Source of the DNA: Euwallacea fornicatus
Lineage: Eukaryota; Arthropoda; Insecta; Coleoptera; Curculionidae
NCBI RefSeq assembly: GCF_040115645.1
Contig: NC_089545.1
Coordinates: 2,108,001 to 2,172,000 of the forward strand
Reading direction: 5' to 3'
Length of the DNA stretch: 64,000 nucleotides
Shown here: in pieces, positions 1 to 11,602 of the stretch
How the letters are laid out: each line of letters starts with the position of its first letter
How positions within the stretch are numbered: the stretch's first letter is position 1
Translations under genes and position numbers: made by a program
Notes under the pieces: generated by a model
Databases searched by the model: none
What the model saw: only the letters and a program-made list of their open reading frames with translations
Told to the model about the DNA's origin: nothing

Positions 1-3000
1 TCTGCTACACGATTAGGGCCAATGCTGAACTTTCGGGAGCTTTGGGCAGTTCACGGGTTTACCGCCACTCTTTTTTTTATAAGCTGTTTGATAACTCACT
101 CGGGTCAAAAGGTCCGTACAAACCCGACCATTGGGACGAACAACGAACCGAACGCCGGACAAAATATTAATCTGATTTAACTCTCGCCGATTTTTATTAT
201 TCGGCGTTCGGTTCTTTGTGGTGTTCGCTGTGCGGTGGAACGTTCAGATTTGTACGAAGCTTAGAAGATCACTCCTGCACGATTAAATAGGTAACTTTTT
301 ACGAATTCTCCAATTATCATGCTAGTAAGTGAATTATTATAGTAGTTGTTCTGGCTGGAATACGACTTTTCGGTTGTTTGCCTTGAAGTCAATTTCTTAT
401 GAGATCAGCCAATTTACTAATGTCCTGCAAAGCACTGGCTACTTTAATGCCGGCTCACGGCGCACATAAAGTCCCTCGGCGTGGTTCTGCTGATGGTAAA
501 AAAAAAATAGCCTTTTCGTTTTCTTCCGGGAAAAAACTCGAATTTAATTAACAGAAGAAAGTCATATCGATTTAATGCCGGCCGGCAAAAAAATCGGCAC
601 AAAAACTTGCTGACAAATGAGCAGAAAAATTAAACTTCTATATTAAGGGAAAAGCGGCATAAAAAGAGCCGTTTTCGTTAATGATATTAGATGGCCAAAG
701 TCCCGCGGGCCTCTATCCCATTAAGTCTTTACGCTACATTAAAAGTATAACGGTCGAGATATATTTGGCCATAAATTCCTTTCGGATCCGGCTTTTTGTC
801 TAAATATCCTTCATTCACCAATCGCGCCGATTTTTTTCAGGCACGAAATTGTCCAGAAGCATCGCAAAAAGCATGCTAAATCCAATCGCTTTTAATCGAT
901 TCACCGTCATCACGACCGGCAGAAAACCGAAGGAAAAAGCGGAATGTAACGACTTCGATAAAAATTGTATTAAAGCTCGATAAATCCACAGTAAATAAAA
1001 TTCTTCTCTATGGCCCAAGTCCCATTTGCCCGACTTTACAATTGAAATGGCATTTATCCCTGCGCTAACAAAGTCTTTCTTTAAATATCGAAAGCCACCG
1101 CTGGTTAAATAAATTACGATGGCTTCAAATGGCGACTTTTTTCATTTATTCAAACGAAGTATTGAATTAGATTTTCTATTTCCGAGTTCGGAAACCTTGT
1201 CTACGACATTAACTACCAAAACTTTCGGGCATTGCACGTTGCAAGGAAGGATCTAGATTAGAACCGTCCGTTATATAAGTGCTGTAAAATAATAGTGAAA
1301 ATTGCGTTTTCCTCAGAAAGGAAATATATAAGCAAACTGGGTAATTGATATTTATTCGACAAGAGTGCAGTTCAAATTAGCGAAAATTTTTTTTTTCCCA
1401 GGCACTAAGCCTGGTCTCCTGTCTATAGAGCAAACAAGCAGCAAGATCCTTAAAGATTAATTAAGGCGGAAAGCTATTTGTGTCGTGGTCTGCAAACCCA
1501 TCAAGAATACCGTTCATATATTTAAGTCAGGCAGCTTCCAATAAACTTTTTGACGTAGTACCTTATTACGGGAACTTTTCCTGTTAGAATGTTTATAACT
1601 TCCTGACTGCAGTAAATTAATAATGAATCCAAAATCCATGCGAATAGTTAATTACATATTATGCGGAATGGGGAGTTTTAAAATTTGCGGCTTAGAGTTT
1701 CAGACCTTATTGATTTATTTTCTTTCGAAAAAGTGACTTGCGGTAGAGGGCAAAGTTTGTTGGTAATGACAAGTAAAAAGAGTTAGAACATTTTTTCGAG
1801 TTACCGAGACTAATCGATAAGCGTCGGGAATGGGAGCGGATTTTCTAAAGATTAATTATTAACTAGTTATGCTGTCCGTTCACCTGTAAGTGAGAAGCTC
1901 AGCTTTGTTTGCGAATCATATTACTGACCTCCGCGTAAGCGTTCAAGCTACGGCCGGTTTTCTGTTGGGGAATCCCACGCGAGCGCAACCATTTTTGAGA
2001 ACCGAAATGACGGTTTGAAAAATTAAATCGTTCACTGAACGAATTTTACTTGGCAACCGACCACGTAACGGAGGCAGATACGTTCATCCCGTCGATCTGC
2101 GCAACTGGGTTTTCGCATCCCCATCTGCACCTGCGCAATCCCCGTGCGTTTCCCATGCCTCGGGCTCAGGATCCACCTTAGGGCGACTCTAACAGCTGCA
2201 GATAATCTCGTTATTCGCGGCCCTTACTAGCATAGATTTAAATAACTTACGCGACTTTTTTTTTAATTTTTGAAAATTTAATAAGATAGAAATAAAGGTT
2301 TTTGGATGGCTCCGACCACCTGGCGAAACTAAGTTATTCATTAGGGAATTTATTATCCAATTTCGAGTAAACACAATAAACGCTGCAAATGAGAACAATC
2401 ATCCTGGTCTTAGGATCGCAGCCGCTAATAACACAGCCATTTTAACCTGTTTCGCAATTATTTTCTTTCGCCGCAGATGATTATCATTACTGCTGACTTA
2501 TCGATACGGTAGGATGGTTTTAATGATCTTTCGGAATTCATTCATCAGATGGGGAAGCGGATAAGCGACTAGCATATGAAAATATTTATAACGCTAGATT
2601 ACCATGGGTACCCATTTGTTTTCAACATTGGTTATTAGCGTTCCTACACACAAATTTATCCCTAGCCCATTTGGGATAATAGTTATTGACCAACGGAGCT
2701 GAATTATGACTCTGGACTGGCCATTAACAGGTGATTTGTCCACATCGATGCAGCTAATTTCATTGCGGGAAACCAGGCCAAATATTCAGTTTCATTAACC
2801 AGCTTCGGCTTAATTGTATTTAACACGTTCACATTAGCATAATCACCGCCCCCATTACCGGGATCTATGCCCATTTGTGTCTGGCGCAAATATCATATTC
2901 TATACAGTCGCATCAAAAATGGAAGTTCAGATAATTCATCATCCAGACTCTACGCGGTACCAAACACAATATCAAATCTAGTTGACACCGTGCATTGAGT

Positions 3001-6000
3001 TATATAAATGGTGGCATTGCTGGGTGTGATTTATCTTGTGCTAAAAATTGTTTTGATTAAAGTGCATCCCTTCAGCCCTGCGTTTACATAAATGGTATTT
3101 ACGATGCTTTTAGATGAAACGCCGTGATATTAGGACGAATGCACACGGACATTTTTCATGGAAATTGGCTGCTAAAGCTTCGCAGTTTCTGGCTTGTGTT
3201 TTATGGTCCAGATTCAGTTCGGGGCGACTACGAGAATCTTTATTTTGTTTTCAAATTTTTAATTTAGGTCATGTATCCGGTAATGTAAGCCCTTAGTCGA
3301 AGAAATGTAATATATTGCATCAATAAATCTAGTACGTTTAAGTACTTTTGGCGAGTGGCGGCTTTAGGCCGCACTCTGATGACAGTCGACCAATCCAGTG
3401 ATGTAGAGCCGAACGGATTACGCCAAATTTAAAATTCAAAAAATTAAAATTTATTAACCTCTTTTATTCGCGGAGGTCTGGATGTATCATCGTTCATTAG
3501 ATTTTTCCGCTTCCAGTCCTCTCTAGGTTGATCAAAAGTTAACGAATACGTTGAGCTGGTTCCGGCTCCCTTAAGCGTTTCTGCTGCCTATCGTTTTCTT
3601 TCTCAGATAAAATACGATTACCCTGATTGACCTTAGGCAAGTCAAAAACCGAAAGTCAGCAGATTCTTCCTCATCCGACCGTGTAATGCTGTGTGCAACA
3701 ATTAATCAATGGAAGCCATCTCGGACAATATAGACAGACACAATACATGTAACCCATTAAGGTTATCTGCTCCACGCTGATCTGAAGAACCGTATTTCAA
3801 TAATAACCAAACTGGAGCACTTCTTCAGACTTCGCTGAAAACGCGATATGTCATCTGGTTTTAAAGCAATCTCGACCAACGACAACATGAGTCATTTAAA
3901 GTTTATTGGTAGTTTTTTCAATCTTGCTGGGTTTAGGAAACCAAATTTCCAGCCTTAGGTTCGTTAAAGATCTCCATTATCTGATAAGGCGAACAAATCT
4001 ATTTCAAACTTATTATATTGTAAATTGTGACAAGCTATTAATCGCAAATGGCAATTAACTTTAATGGGAGTTTCCGCATAAACTGCACTTCTAATGTGAA
4101 TAGCAATAAGTTGTATTGCTTACCTGGAAGCGGAGGCTAAAACTCCTATCAACCTTATATGGAAGTTATTTCTTTTGAACGTCTAATCAATAGATCAGGC
4201 ATAATGTCTGGACTACAGGACACATAAGGAAATGAATTACTCGACTTATGAACTAATTAGGGACCTCTTGTTTTCACCTCAAGCACGTAGGTACTTTCAC
4301 TATTGCACATGTGCTCGTTATGTAGCATCAGGTTGACGATAATTCCGGCTTTTTTGGTACATTGTTATGTAAAGCTTAATAAGACACGTATAGAGGAATG
4401 CAAGCCTGAATTCGGCCATGAAGTGGTCCCTCGAAAAAATTCCCTTTCATGTCAGGTCCGTTTTGATCTCAGCTTGGGAAATTGCTAACGATCTTTATTC
4501 AAAGCGATTATTTTTTGGTTTTGCTCTCCAGAGGCGGAGGAAGGTGCAAACCTTTTACTAATTCCTCGCGTTAAATTTAGGTGGAAATTGGAAGTTATCA
4601 GGGACTCGTCAAGAACTTTGTAGTTATCTTGTTAAACTAGTTGACCGGAATTTAGGTACGAAATGAATTGAAATCAAACCGCAGTGCGTTCCACCACTGA
4701 TCGCAATCACAGAATCTGAGGGGTTGTGCTGAAGTTTGTTGGTCTTTAATGCGCCATCATGAAGGGAAGAAATCGAGAGTACTTGACTTAACAAACATGG
4801 CTGGAGCATTGATTCAACATCCTGAGTTCCCTCTCTGAAGTTTGAGCTTTTGCAATGGAAGGATAACATTATTTCGAGAAGGTGAGAGGAGGGGGAGGAT
4901 TTAATGAAAAAATGTAGTACATTGTAATGTTAGCAACGTCATTAGGGCAACACAAACGTCGTTCCCAGTGATAACATTAAGGGAGATAAAGGCACTAAAA
5001 ATTAACAACTATGAGGGAACTGGGTATGCTCGCGTGTAGTAGTAGCAGCTATCTCTGCTGGAACTAATATTAAAATGCACGATGCTCTGGGCGAAAATAT
5101 GACAGAAATTTATTGCAAGTGGTTATTCTGTTTACAAGTTTTGCAAATTTGTCCTCAGATATTGTTTTCGAGTTGTATGGTACGATTATTAGTGTTCATT
5201 GGAGGTACCCTAAGTTTTTACGAGTAAAAGTGGGTCTTTTTGCGGTGAGTTCAAAACGAAGTGAAGTTGAGGCCAGTAACCTCGACAAAGTCTGAGTGCA
5301 GACTCTGCCTAACAGATTTATAAAAAAAACAAAAACACGTTCTATGCTATCAAAGTTTTATATGAGAATAGTTTTTTAACTATTAGGGCCCAGTGTAAAT
5401 TCGCGAATCTTTGGACTTGATCTAGTAATAAAGGAGTGAGGTGAAAAAAGGCAAGTTAAGCATTGAACTTAAATACAATTTCTAAAAGCACTCGTTGGTT
5501 AAAAAATATATATATGTACATTTGGGAAATGCGTGTGCTACGCCGCTGAACTTTTACAGAAGACTAACTTTAACTTTGTTCTTTATATTGGGATATTTTC
5601 GCTTTTTTCTGGTGCCGTCAGATGTACGCAGTTAGAGGATATCTTGCACATCAGAAGACCTTCAGAATGAGAGAAGGTTACCTCAAATTCTTGTATGTGG
5701 TCATTTAGAAAAAAAAAGTTTTTCCTCGTTGTCGATGGTTGGTTTAGGCGCCTATACTCCAGGATCACAGACCTCAATGATGTTTTCATTAAAAAGCCCC
5801 GTTGCAGCGCTATCAAAATTAGCAGTGACCTTTATGTTTGTGCCTTCCATTCCACTTGTAACTTCCTACAAACGCATTTTTTCAAAACTAGCAATTTTCC
5901 ATAATCCATCAGTCAAGTAACCATTAGGCCTGATATCTTTCTGTACAGTTACTCATTGTTGTTAGATTGCTGTATCGGCTGGATATAATAATTGTTCCTG

Positions 6001-7438
6001 TAACGTTGTAGGAAGGTAGAAAGCCATTTGGCTTTTCATGCATATGTATATTTATGAAACACGTGCCTCATCTAATGAAACACGACTCCCTTCATGTCAG
6101 GATCTGCATAACTTCTGTCATGTTCAGTTTTTCCTGTTATACAACCGCTCGGCTGCTGAGCTCAGTAAATTTCATGCATATATTCAATTCGAGTTTATCT
6201 CGCACGTATAGTGTGTCTTGCTCTAGAAACATACACAAAGATTGTAATTTTACTCATACGGCTTTTAAAGAACAAGCTGTGTCCGTTTCATTACCTAACT
6301 AGGGGGGCAAAAACTCACCCTAGCTCAAGTCAGGGGCGGGTTAGTACACCTAACCGACAAAAAACAGAACGGTAATTTCTGGGCTTAATATCAGTTAATA
6401 GTGGTTTAGGGTCGCCTTTTAATTAGTTTTGTTCTCGAATGGAACACGGAACGCGTCGGATTTAGGTCAGGTGTTTTTACAGGCTTTTAAAGCCTGAAGC
6501 CGTTTTAGAGAAGCTACAGTTTCCCGTAAATGCAGAATTAAACAAAAATCGATTGGGGGATTGGTTAATTAGCGTAATCAATTGCCTGGGATTGGAAATA
6601 AAGAAGCCCGAACTCAATTAGCCTATTGAAAGTTCGTTCGTGGATAAATTTATTGAAATGTAATCGGACGACATTTACATTGAGGTTGAAATAATGATTG
6701 TAATGGTGACAGGTCTATTCAATTTGGATTTCGATTAATTAACAATTTACAGAACTGTTAGTAGTGTACATATGTGACAATTCTGGGTCAGATCTATTTT
6801 GCCAATCATTGAACTATGGAATATTTTACTATTTGCCCTGATAAGAGCGTTTGTAGTATTGTATCGTGCAAATGTCACATAATTAAGTAGTACTTGTCGA
6901 AGGAAGGCATCGATAATAATTATAATAATATTCGAGAATTATTCCAATAGACAGTTTTTATTTCTTTACAGTAGTAACGAACTACGAAAATTGGGTCAAA
7001 GGCAATTCTAATGCCAATCTGTGAAATAACAGTGCAATAAGCTAGTAGTAGTCAATATCGTAGTCATTATCATTGTGGTACGACATTTGCAATCGGTACC
7101 TACCTACATCAGCAGTCGCTTGTAGATAGATATCCATTTCGTGTTAATAGTAAATTACAACTTAATGTGAGAATGGGAATTATGACAACGCTATAGCGTG
7201 CGTATTAAGGAAATTTTGAGTTTTCTTTAACCGAGTTCTCTTTATTCATATGACATTCTCTGTGAGGGACCAAGAACAGGTGTAAATCGCCCGAGTAATT
7301 ATGATTGTGCGTAAATGTGTAAGAGACCTCTTCATTGATGGTCATGTCGGAGCCTTCTTGGAGCGTTCCCTACCCTGTGCTCCTGGACTCTCAGCTCGTC
7401 CTAACGCCAGAGCTTCGCTTTTGCTAAGCAATGAGATG
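1..7438. other. Gene-free AT-rich stretch
   Basis: I see no recognisable coding sequence on either strand. Open frames are all under about 90 codons and overlap each other in several frames, as expected by chance at this composition. The section from about 1900 to 2180 is clearly GC-richer than its surroundings and mostly unique-looking; it could hold a regulatory element but nothing in it identifies one. Short A/T tracts and (TA)n runs occur, for example near 5500-5515. Confidence 0.6.
145..214. repeat. Inverted repeat, 13-bp perfect arms
   Basis: GAACCGAACGCCG at 145-157 is the exact reverse complement of CGGCGTTCGGTTC at 202-214, leaving a 44-bp spacer. A weaker similarity continues outside the arms (ACGAACAAC on the left against GTGGTGTTCG on the right), and a second short pair (CGCCGA and TCGGCG) lies inside. 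This could be the core of a small palindromic repeat. The motif TTCGGCGTTCG also occurs near 33088, which would fit a dispersed repeat, but two sites are too few to prove it. Confidence 0.5.
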
Positions 7439-8692
7439 CGACGGTGGTCCTACAAGTACCCGACCCAACATAAAAAAAAAAAATTGAAAGTATAAAATTA
7501 TTTCCCAGTACAGTTTCAGCACAGGAGATTGACACTCTGCTTATATTAAGAATCCTCGAATGTTTCAAAATAAGCATCAACCACGAACTCCAACTCTCCA
7601 TTTTTAGCAAATCATTTTCCACCGAGCCATTTTTTCAACTTTAGAAGCAGAAAATTATCTCAAGGGGCTAAATCTGGCGTATACGGTGGTTAAGGAAGAA
7701 GTTCGAAGCGAAGTTGATTGATTTCGGCCATCGCGATGACGGAAACGTTAACTGTTACGTTATCTTGATGAAATAACGCTTTCTTTTTCGCCAAATGGGG
7801 TCGCTTTTCCCTAATTTCTTCGCTTAAACACTGCAATAAATTTGTATAGTATTCTTCGTGTATTGTTTTTCCTTCAAGGATATGGGCAATAAATATGATT
7901 CCTCGTGCAAAACTGACGCCATCATCTTTCCTGCAGATGGAACGGTTTTCGCTTTCTTTGGAAGCGATTCTCCTCTGCGAGTCCGTTGTTTTGGCTGCTC
8001 TTTCGTCGCAGAGGTGAAATGACCGACTCATGTTTCATCCATAGTGATAATTCGACACAAGAACTCGGTTTTTGTCGCCGTTTTAATACCATGGATACGA
8101 AACGGATACGGATACCATATGCATCCACATATGCTGCGAAACTCTAGCAAACACTCCCTTGAAACATCCTCACAGTGTAGTTTTTGTTCAATTTAGACAG
8201 TTTTCTCATATCCAATTGTTCGGTCAGAATGCGACAGGCAGTACTTTTTTAAAATACCTATCTCCCAGGTCAATTTTGGGGATTATCACCACAATTTCTG
8301 GAGTGGTTAAATCTGGAGTGTCGTTGGGTCCACCAATGCGGAGTTCATCTAGGCAGTTCGTACGATTTCGTTTAAACTCTGCCGTCCAATATTTTACAGT
8401 TATTAGAGAAGACTGGATTCCCCTAGAGTAAAACCTATCTTCGCTTTGACATGGGATAGACTAAGCCCATTTAAATGAAAGTATTGAATTACGTAACGAC
8501 GACCAATTTTTCCCATGTTTCCAAAATCTCTGAAAGTTGTCACTAAAAACGGCTTAGAAACAAACACAAATCAACGTAGCCCCCTCAAACTTTAGTTATA
8601 ACATTTTTAAGGTTATGTCTTTGTAATATAGGCAAATTAAAAAAAAAGTCGCCATCTATATGTCAGGTCGGACACTTCTGGGATAATCCTCG
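7439..8692 (-). mobile_element. mariner element, copy 1 (near full length, inactive)
   Basis: A mariner transposon lies in reverse orientation. Its 33-bp terminal inverted repeats are at 7439-7471 and 8660-8692; I count 23 of 33 positions identical between the ends. Both begin CGA and share the inner block CCGACC. The length of about 1.25 kb is normal for mariner. The 5' untranslated part (about 8517-8659 on this strand) and the transposase follow the standard order. The flanking dinucleotide is TG on both sides instead of the TA that mariners duplicate, so the target site has probably decayed. The second copy at 55164-56050 shares the ATATAGATGGCGA stretch just inside the 5' terminus, so both belong to one family. 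Confidence 0.9.
7498..8516 (-). pseudogene. mariner transposase, broken by stops and frameshifts
   Basis: This is the relic of a DD34D mariner transposase, which cuts and pastes the element at TA sites. The start codon is at 8516-8514 and is followed by RRYVIQYFHLNGLS, typical of the N-terminal helix-turn-helix of this family; TVKYW and EFKRNRT follow after a small indel. The first catalytic aspartate is visible as TMDET at about 8024-8040, but the next codon, normally tryptophan, is a stop. The longest open part (8031-7690) reads through ARGIIFIAHILEGKTI, EEYYTNLLQ, RPHLAKKKALFHQDN (second aspartate) and RFELLP. After a stop come YTPDLAP, another stop, then D (third aspartate) and KKWLGG. 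The frame ends near 7498. Catalytic residues are largely still present, but the gene cannot give a full protein. Confidence 0.9.
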
Positions 8693-8762
8693 TGTCGCCA
8701 GACCCCACAAAAGGAGATTCGGGGGACCCCTGTCTTTAGTAGAACTTGTCCTCCTCGCGGAA

Positions 8763-8948
8763 CTATAGAAACCATCTTACTGTACTTAGTTTTTCAATTT
8801 TCATGCAGAAAGTTCTGCAGAACTCTTTTTTGGCGTCTTTTAATTTTGTTATGGTTTGGTCCCATAGAGCTCGATTGCACTCGTTCCGGGAATTGAACAC
8901 GGTCAGTAGACTTTCTTTCTTTATTTCTTCAGAAACATGGTTTGCCAA
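8763..8948 (-). other. Possible LINE linker fragment (weak)
   Basis: An open frame of 61 codons begins just outside mariner copy 1. Its middle, with RNECNRALWD and KDAKKEFCRTF, resembles the stretch between endonuclease and reverse transcriptase in many non-LTR retrotransposons, where an RN(E/K)C...K.AK...F pattern is common. There is no catalytic motif, so this is a suggestion only. It could equally be a chance frame or a scrap of a DNA-binding domain. Confidence 0.25.
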
Positions 8949-11122
8949 TTTGCCCGTTGTTCTCTTTCGTATTGAGCGGAAGGCACAAAAAAAAGAAAAA
9001 AATTAAATAATATTGAAAATTTGTTTTGATAAGTTCGCTATAACCTGCAATGTTATTAAAAAGCAATAAATTCTCACCACTAATTCAATTAGTGTTTTTT
9101 TAATTGGAGGGGTCGACTAAGTGCCGGTTCTTCAATACCGTGCTAAATTGCATGAGAAGTAACTCGCAGTCAAGGTTAACCACCACTCAAAGTATGTGTG
9201 TCAATTACGAAGATGTTTCATGCAGCTGTCCTTATTCAACTGTTGGATACTTTTAAACATTAAATTGACAAAAGCTTCATCTTCCGGTTAATTGTTGATT
9301 GACAGCTGCGGCTCCCTAACTGGACATTAAAGAACCAGCTTTAAGCGATTTTCCATACACTATTCAGAGTTAATACTGGATTTTCACCCTGCACTAGAAT
9401 CCTATAAGGAATCTTCGTCAAATACTATTTTATTGTCGTCGGGCACGGAGCAACATTTCCGAATTGGAAGAGCAAATCCCGGAAAACTGGACAGAGAATC
9501 ATATTGACCTCAATAGCAAAGTCTGTATTAATTTTGCGGCTTACAAAGTTGCGCACGATTTTTTATATTAACAAATATGTTTCAGCAATTCAATGAATTT
9601 GTCATATGCATCGTCCTTTGTAACAGCAAATAGCATCATAACTAAGGCAATAGCAACAATTTTCAATGATTTAGTAGTTGCAATTGAGCTGCATTCATGA
9701 TCCAATACAAATTTACACTCAAATATGTCCAACTTCATTTTCCAACATGTATTATCCTATCTATATCAGGTATGGGAAATTCTGTATTTGCACCCCCCTA
9801 ATTAGCCATATGGCAGGTACGACGGGCCAATTTATCGCTACCCAATCAAAACTTCTTAATTATCCAGTCCAAACATGAAATATAAGTTTGTTTAATTTAA
9901 ATTGCGTACTCGGCCACGGCCATTTTTGAGGCCCCAATCGGCGGTATCTATCTAAAGATGCAGATTTTCGGCGATAAATCATAAAAAGTGTTTATACAAT
10001 GTGGCAGGAGCCTCTTGCATTTTTCATCAAGCTATATGTTGATCTAAAGATAACGCCATGATGAAATTAATTACGGTTTTTTTCTCTATGTTAAAATAAA
10101 ACACACTTTATGATAAAAGCCTAAAAAGTACCTATTAGGGACTCGCTTTAGGTGCAATTTGTCCGTGGCCCATTTGTCTCTTATCTTTCCCCGAATGCGA
10201 AGAATTCTAAAAACAAGCACAATTAACTATAAAAGTTGATGCCCACAGGTGTTAAAATAATAAAGGCGCATGTAATAAAGATATTTTAGTAATATCCCAA
10301 GCAGCTAACTAATTATCGTGTCAAAAACTCAAAAGATAGCGCTCTTTCACTATAATATAATATTTTTAATTATAGGCTATCGTGATATACGGTACCTATG
10401 CTACCCGCTCCGGGGCATATACATTTAGTGTTAATTAAGCAATTATCTTAATAATGTTGTGTGCCATAGATCGGTTATTCATCTTCAAAAACTTCTGTTT
10501 CACGTTTGTTCAATCTGTACCGCGTCAATGCACTTCTTAATTGTTAATGTTAAAATCGGAAGTGCTCACAAACGACCACAGCGTGTGGTTCTATTTAGGT
10601 TCTCGATAATAATTTATCAATAGAATATTAAACGCATTTCATTTCCCTACCTAAATGAGTAACAGAGAATCCATTCTGTGCACCCTCCATCGTGCTATAA
10701 TGGAAATCCGTGCATGCTATGTTTATTGTCTATTGTTTCAGGACCTATCAATGGCGAGAAATCTCTATTATTGGGCCACCTATTCACGTTAAGATTGAAT
10801 CAATTGCTGAGTTCAAAATAGGGAAAGATGATAATGCAAATTCAAACAATTAAATGATGTTTAAAATGACCGAATGAAACATGAAGATTTATTAGACATT
10901 TTCAGTGAATACTGAAGTCTTAAGGCTCTTTGCAGTTTCCAGTCTTAGGGAGAACTTTAGCACACGAGAGTACTGAGAAGAGGGAGGGGGGGGGATACAT
11001 GTGCAAGTATCTTTACTACACTCAACTGCTGACCCAATTCCGCCTCACGTGTTTCCGTCAACTACTGTCATCGCGCAGGAAAGTATCGCTTTCTGCACTT
11101 GTTAGGTAAATTACGTTTCGCG

Positions 11123-11602
11123 TCAGGTTGCTGCTATTGTGGCAGCAAGACATTGCTTATCGACGTGAAACCGAAAGACATACTGCGTATTGCATTCAAA
11201 GGGTATTAAGAACCGTGGACACATCAAGCACGATGAGGCTAAAGATTCATAGGCCTTGGATGGCGTCAACCTGACTGAACTTCTGAGTTCGGGAACGCCG
11301 AACGTTTTCGGACCTTTTTGGAAAGTGAAAGTAGGAATATATACGAATAACGGTGATTTTCCCTGCGGCTTTAGCTTGGTTCTGACCAGATGGCGAGATA
11401 GAACATTCGGAAAACAAATCCAATTTGGCTGAAACGATATCAAATTCTTTATGCACTTTATTAAGAAATTGTCATTATCGCCAGTATTTTTAGCTTCCCC
11501 AGTAACTTCACAGCGGAACGCTCTCTCTACAGAACTTCCGGAAGCACTTTTCCAAACAAAGGGCTTCGGAGATAGTTGCACCGTAAAAACTTTATCCATC
11601 AA
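11123..11602 (-). other. Unassigned open frame, 159 codons
   Basis: This is the longest ATG-initiated frame in the window. I recognise no domain. The C-terminal part (CLMCPRFLIPFECNTQY) has several cysteines, but they form no known zinc-binding pattern. At this base composition I roughly estimate that a frame of this length is expected by chance somewhere in 64 kb with a probability of a few tenths, so length alone is not evidence. Overlapping frames exist on the opposite strand. Probably non-coding, though a decayed transposon segment or a host exon cannot be excluded. Confidence 0.15.

Noticed and set aside
8746..9006. Plus-strand 86-codon frame as a gene
   Set aside because: It overlaps the more protein-like minus-strand frame, ends in a lysine-rich low-complexity tail from an A-rich tract, and has no motif.
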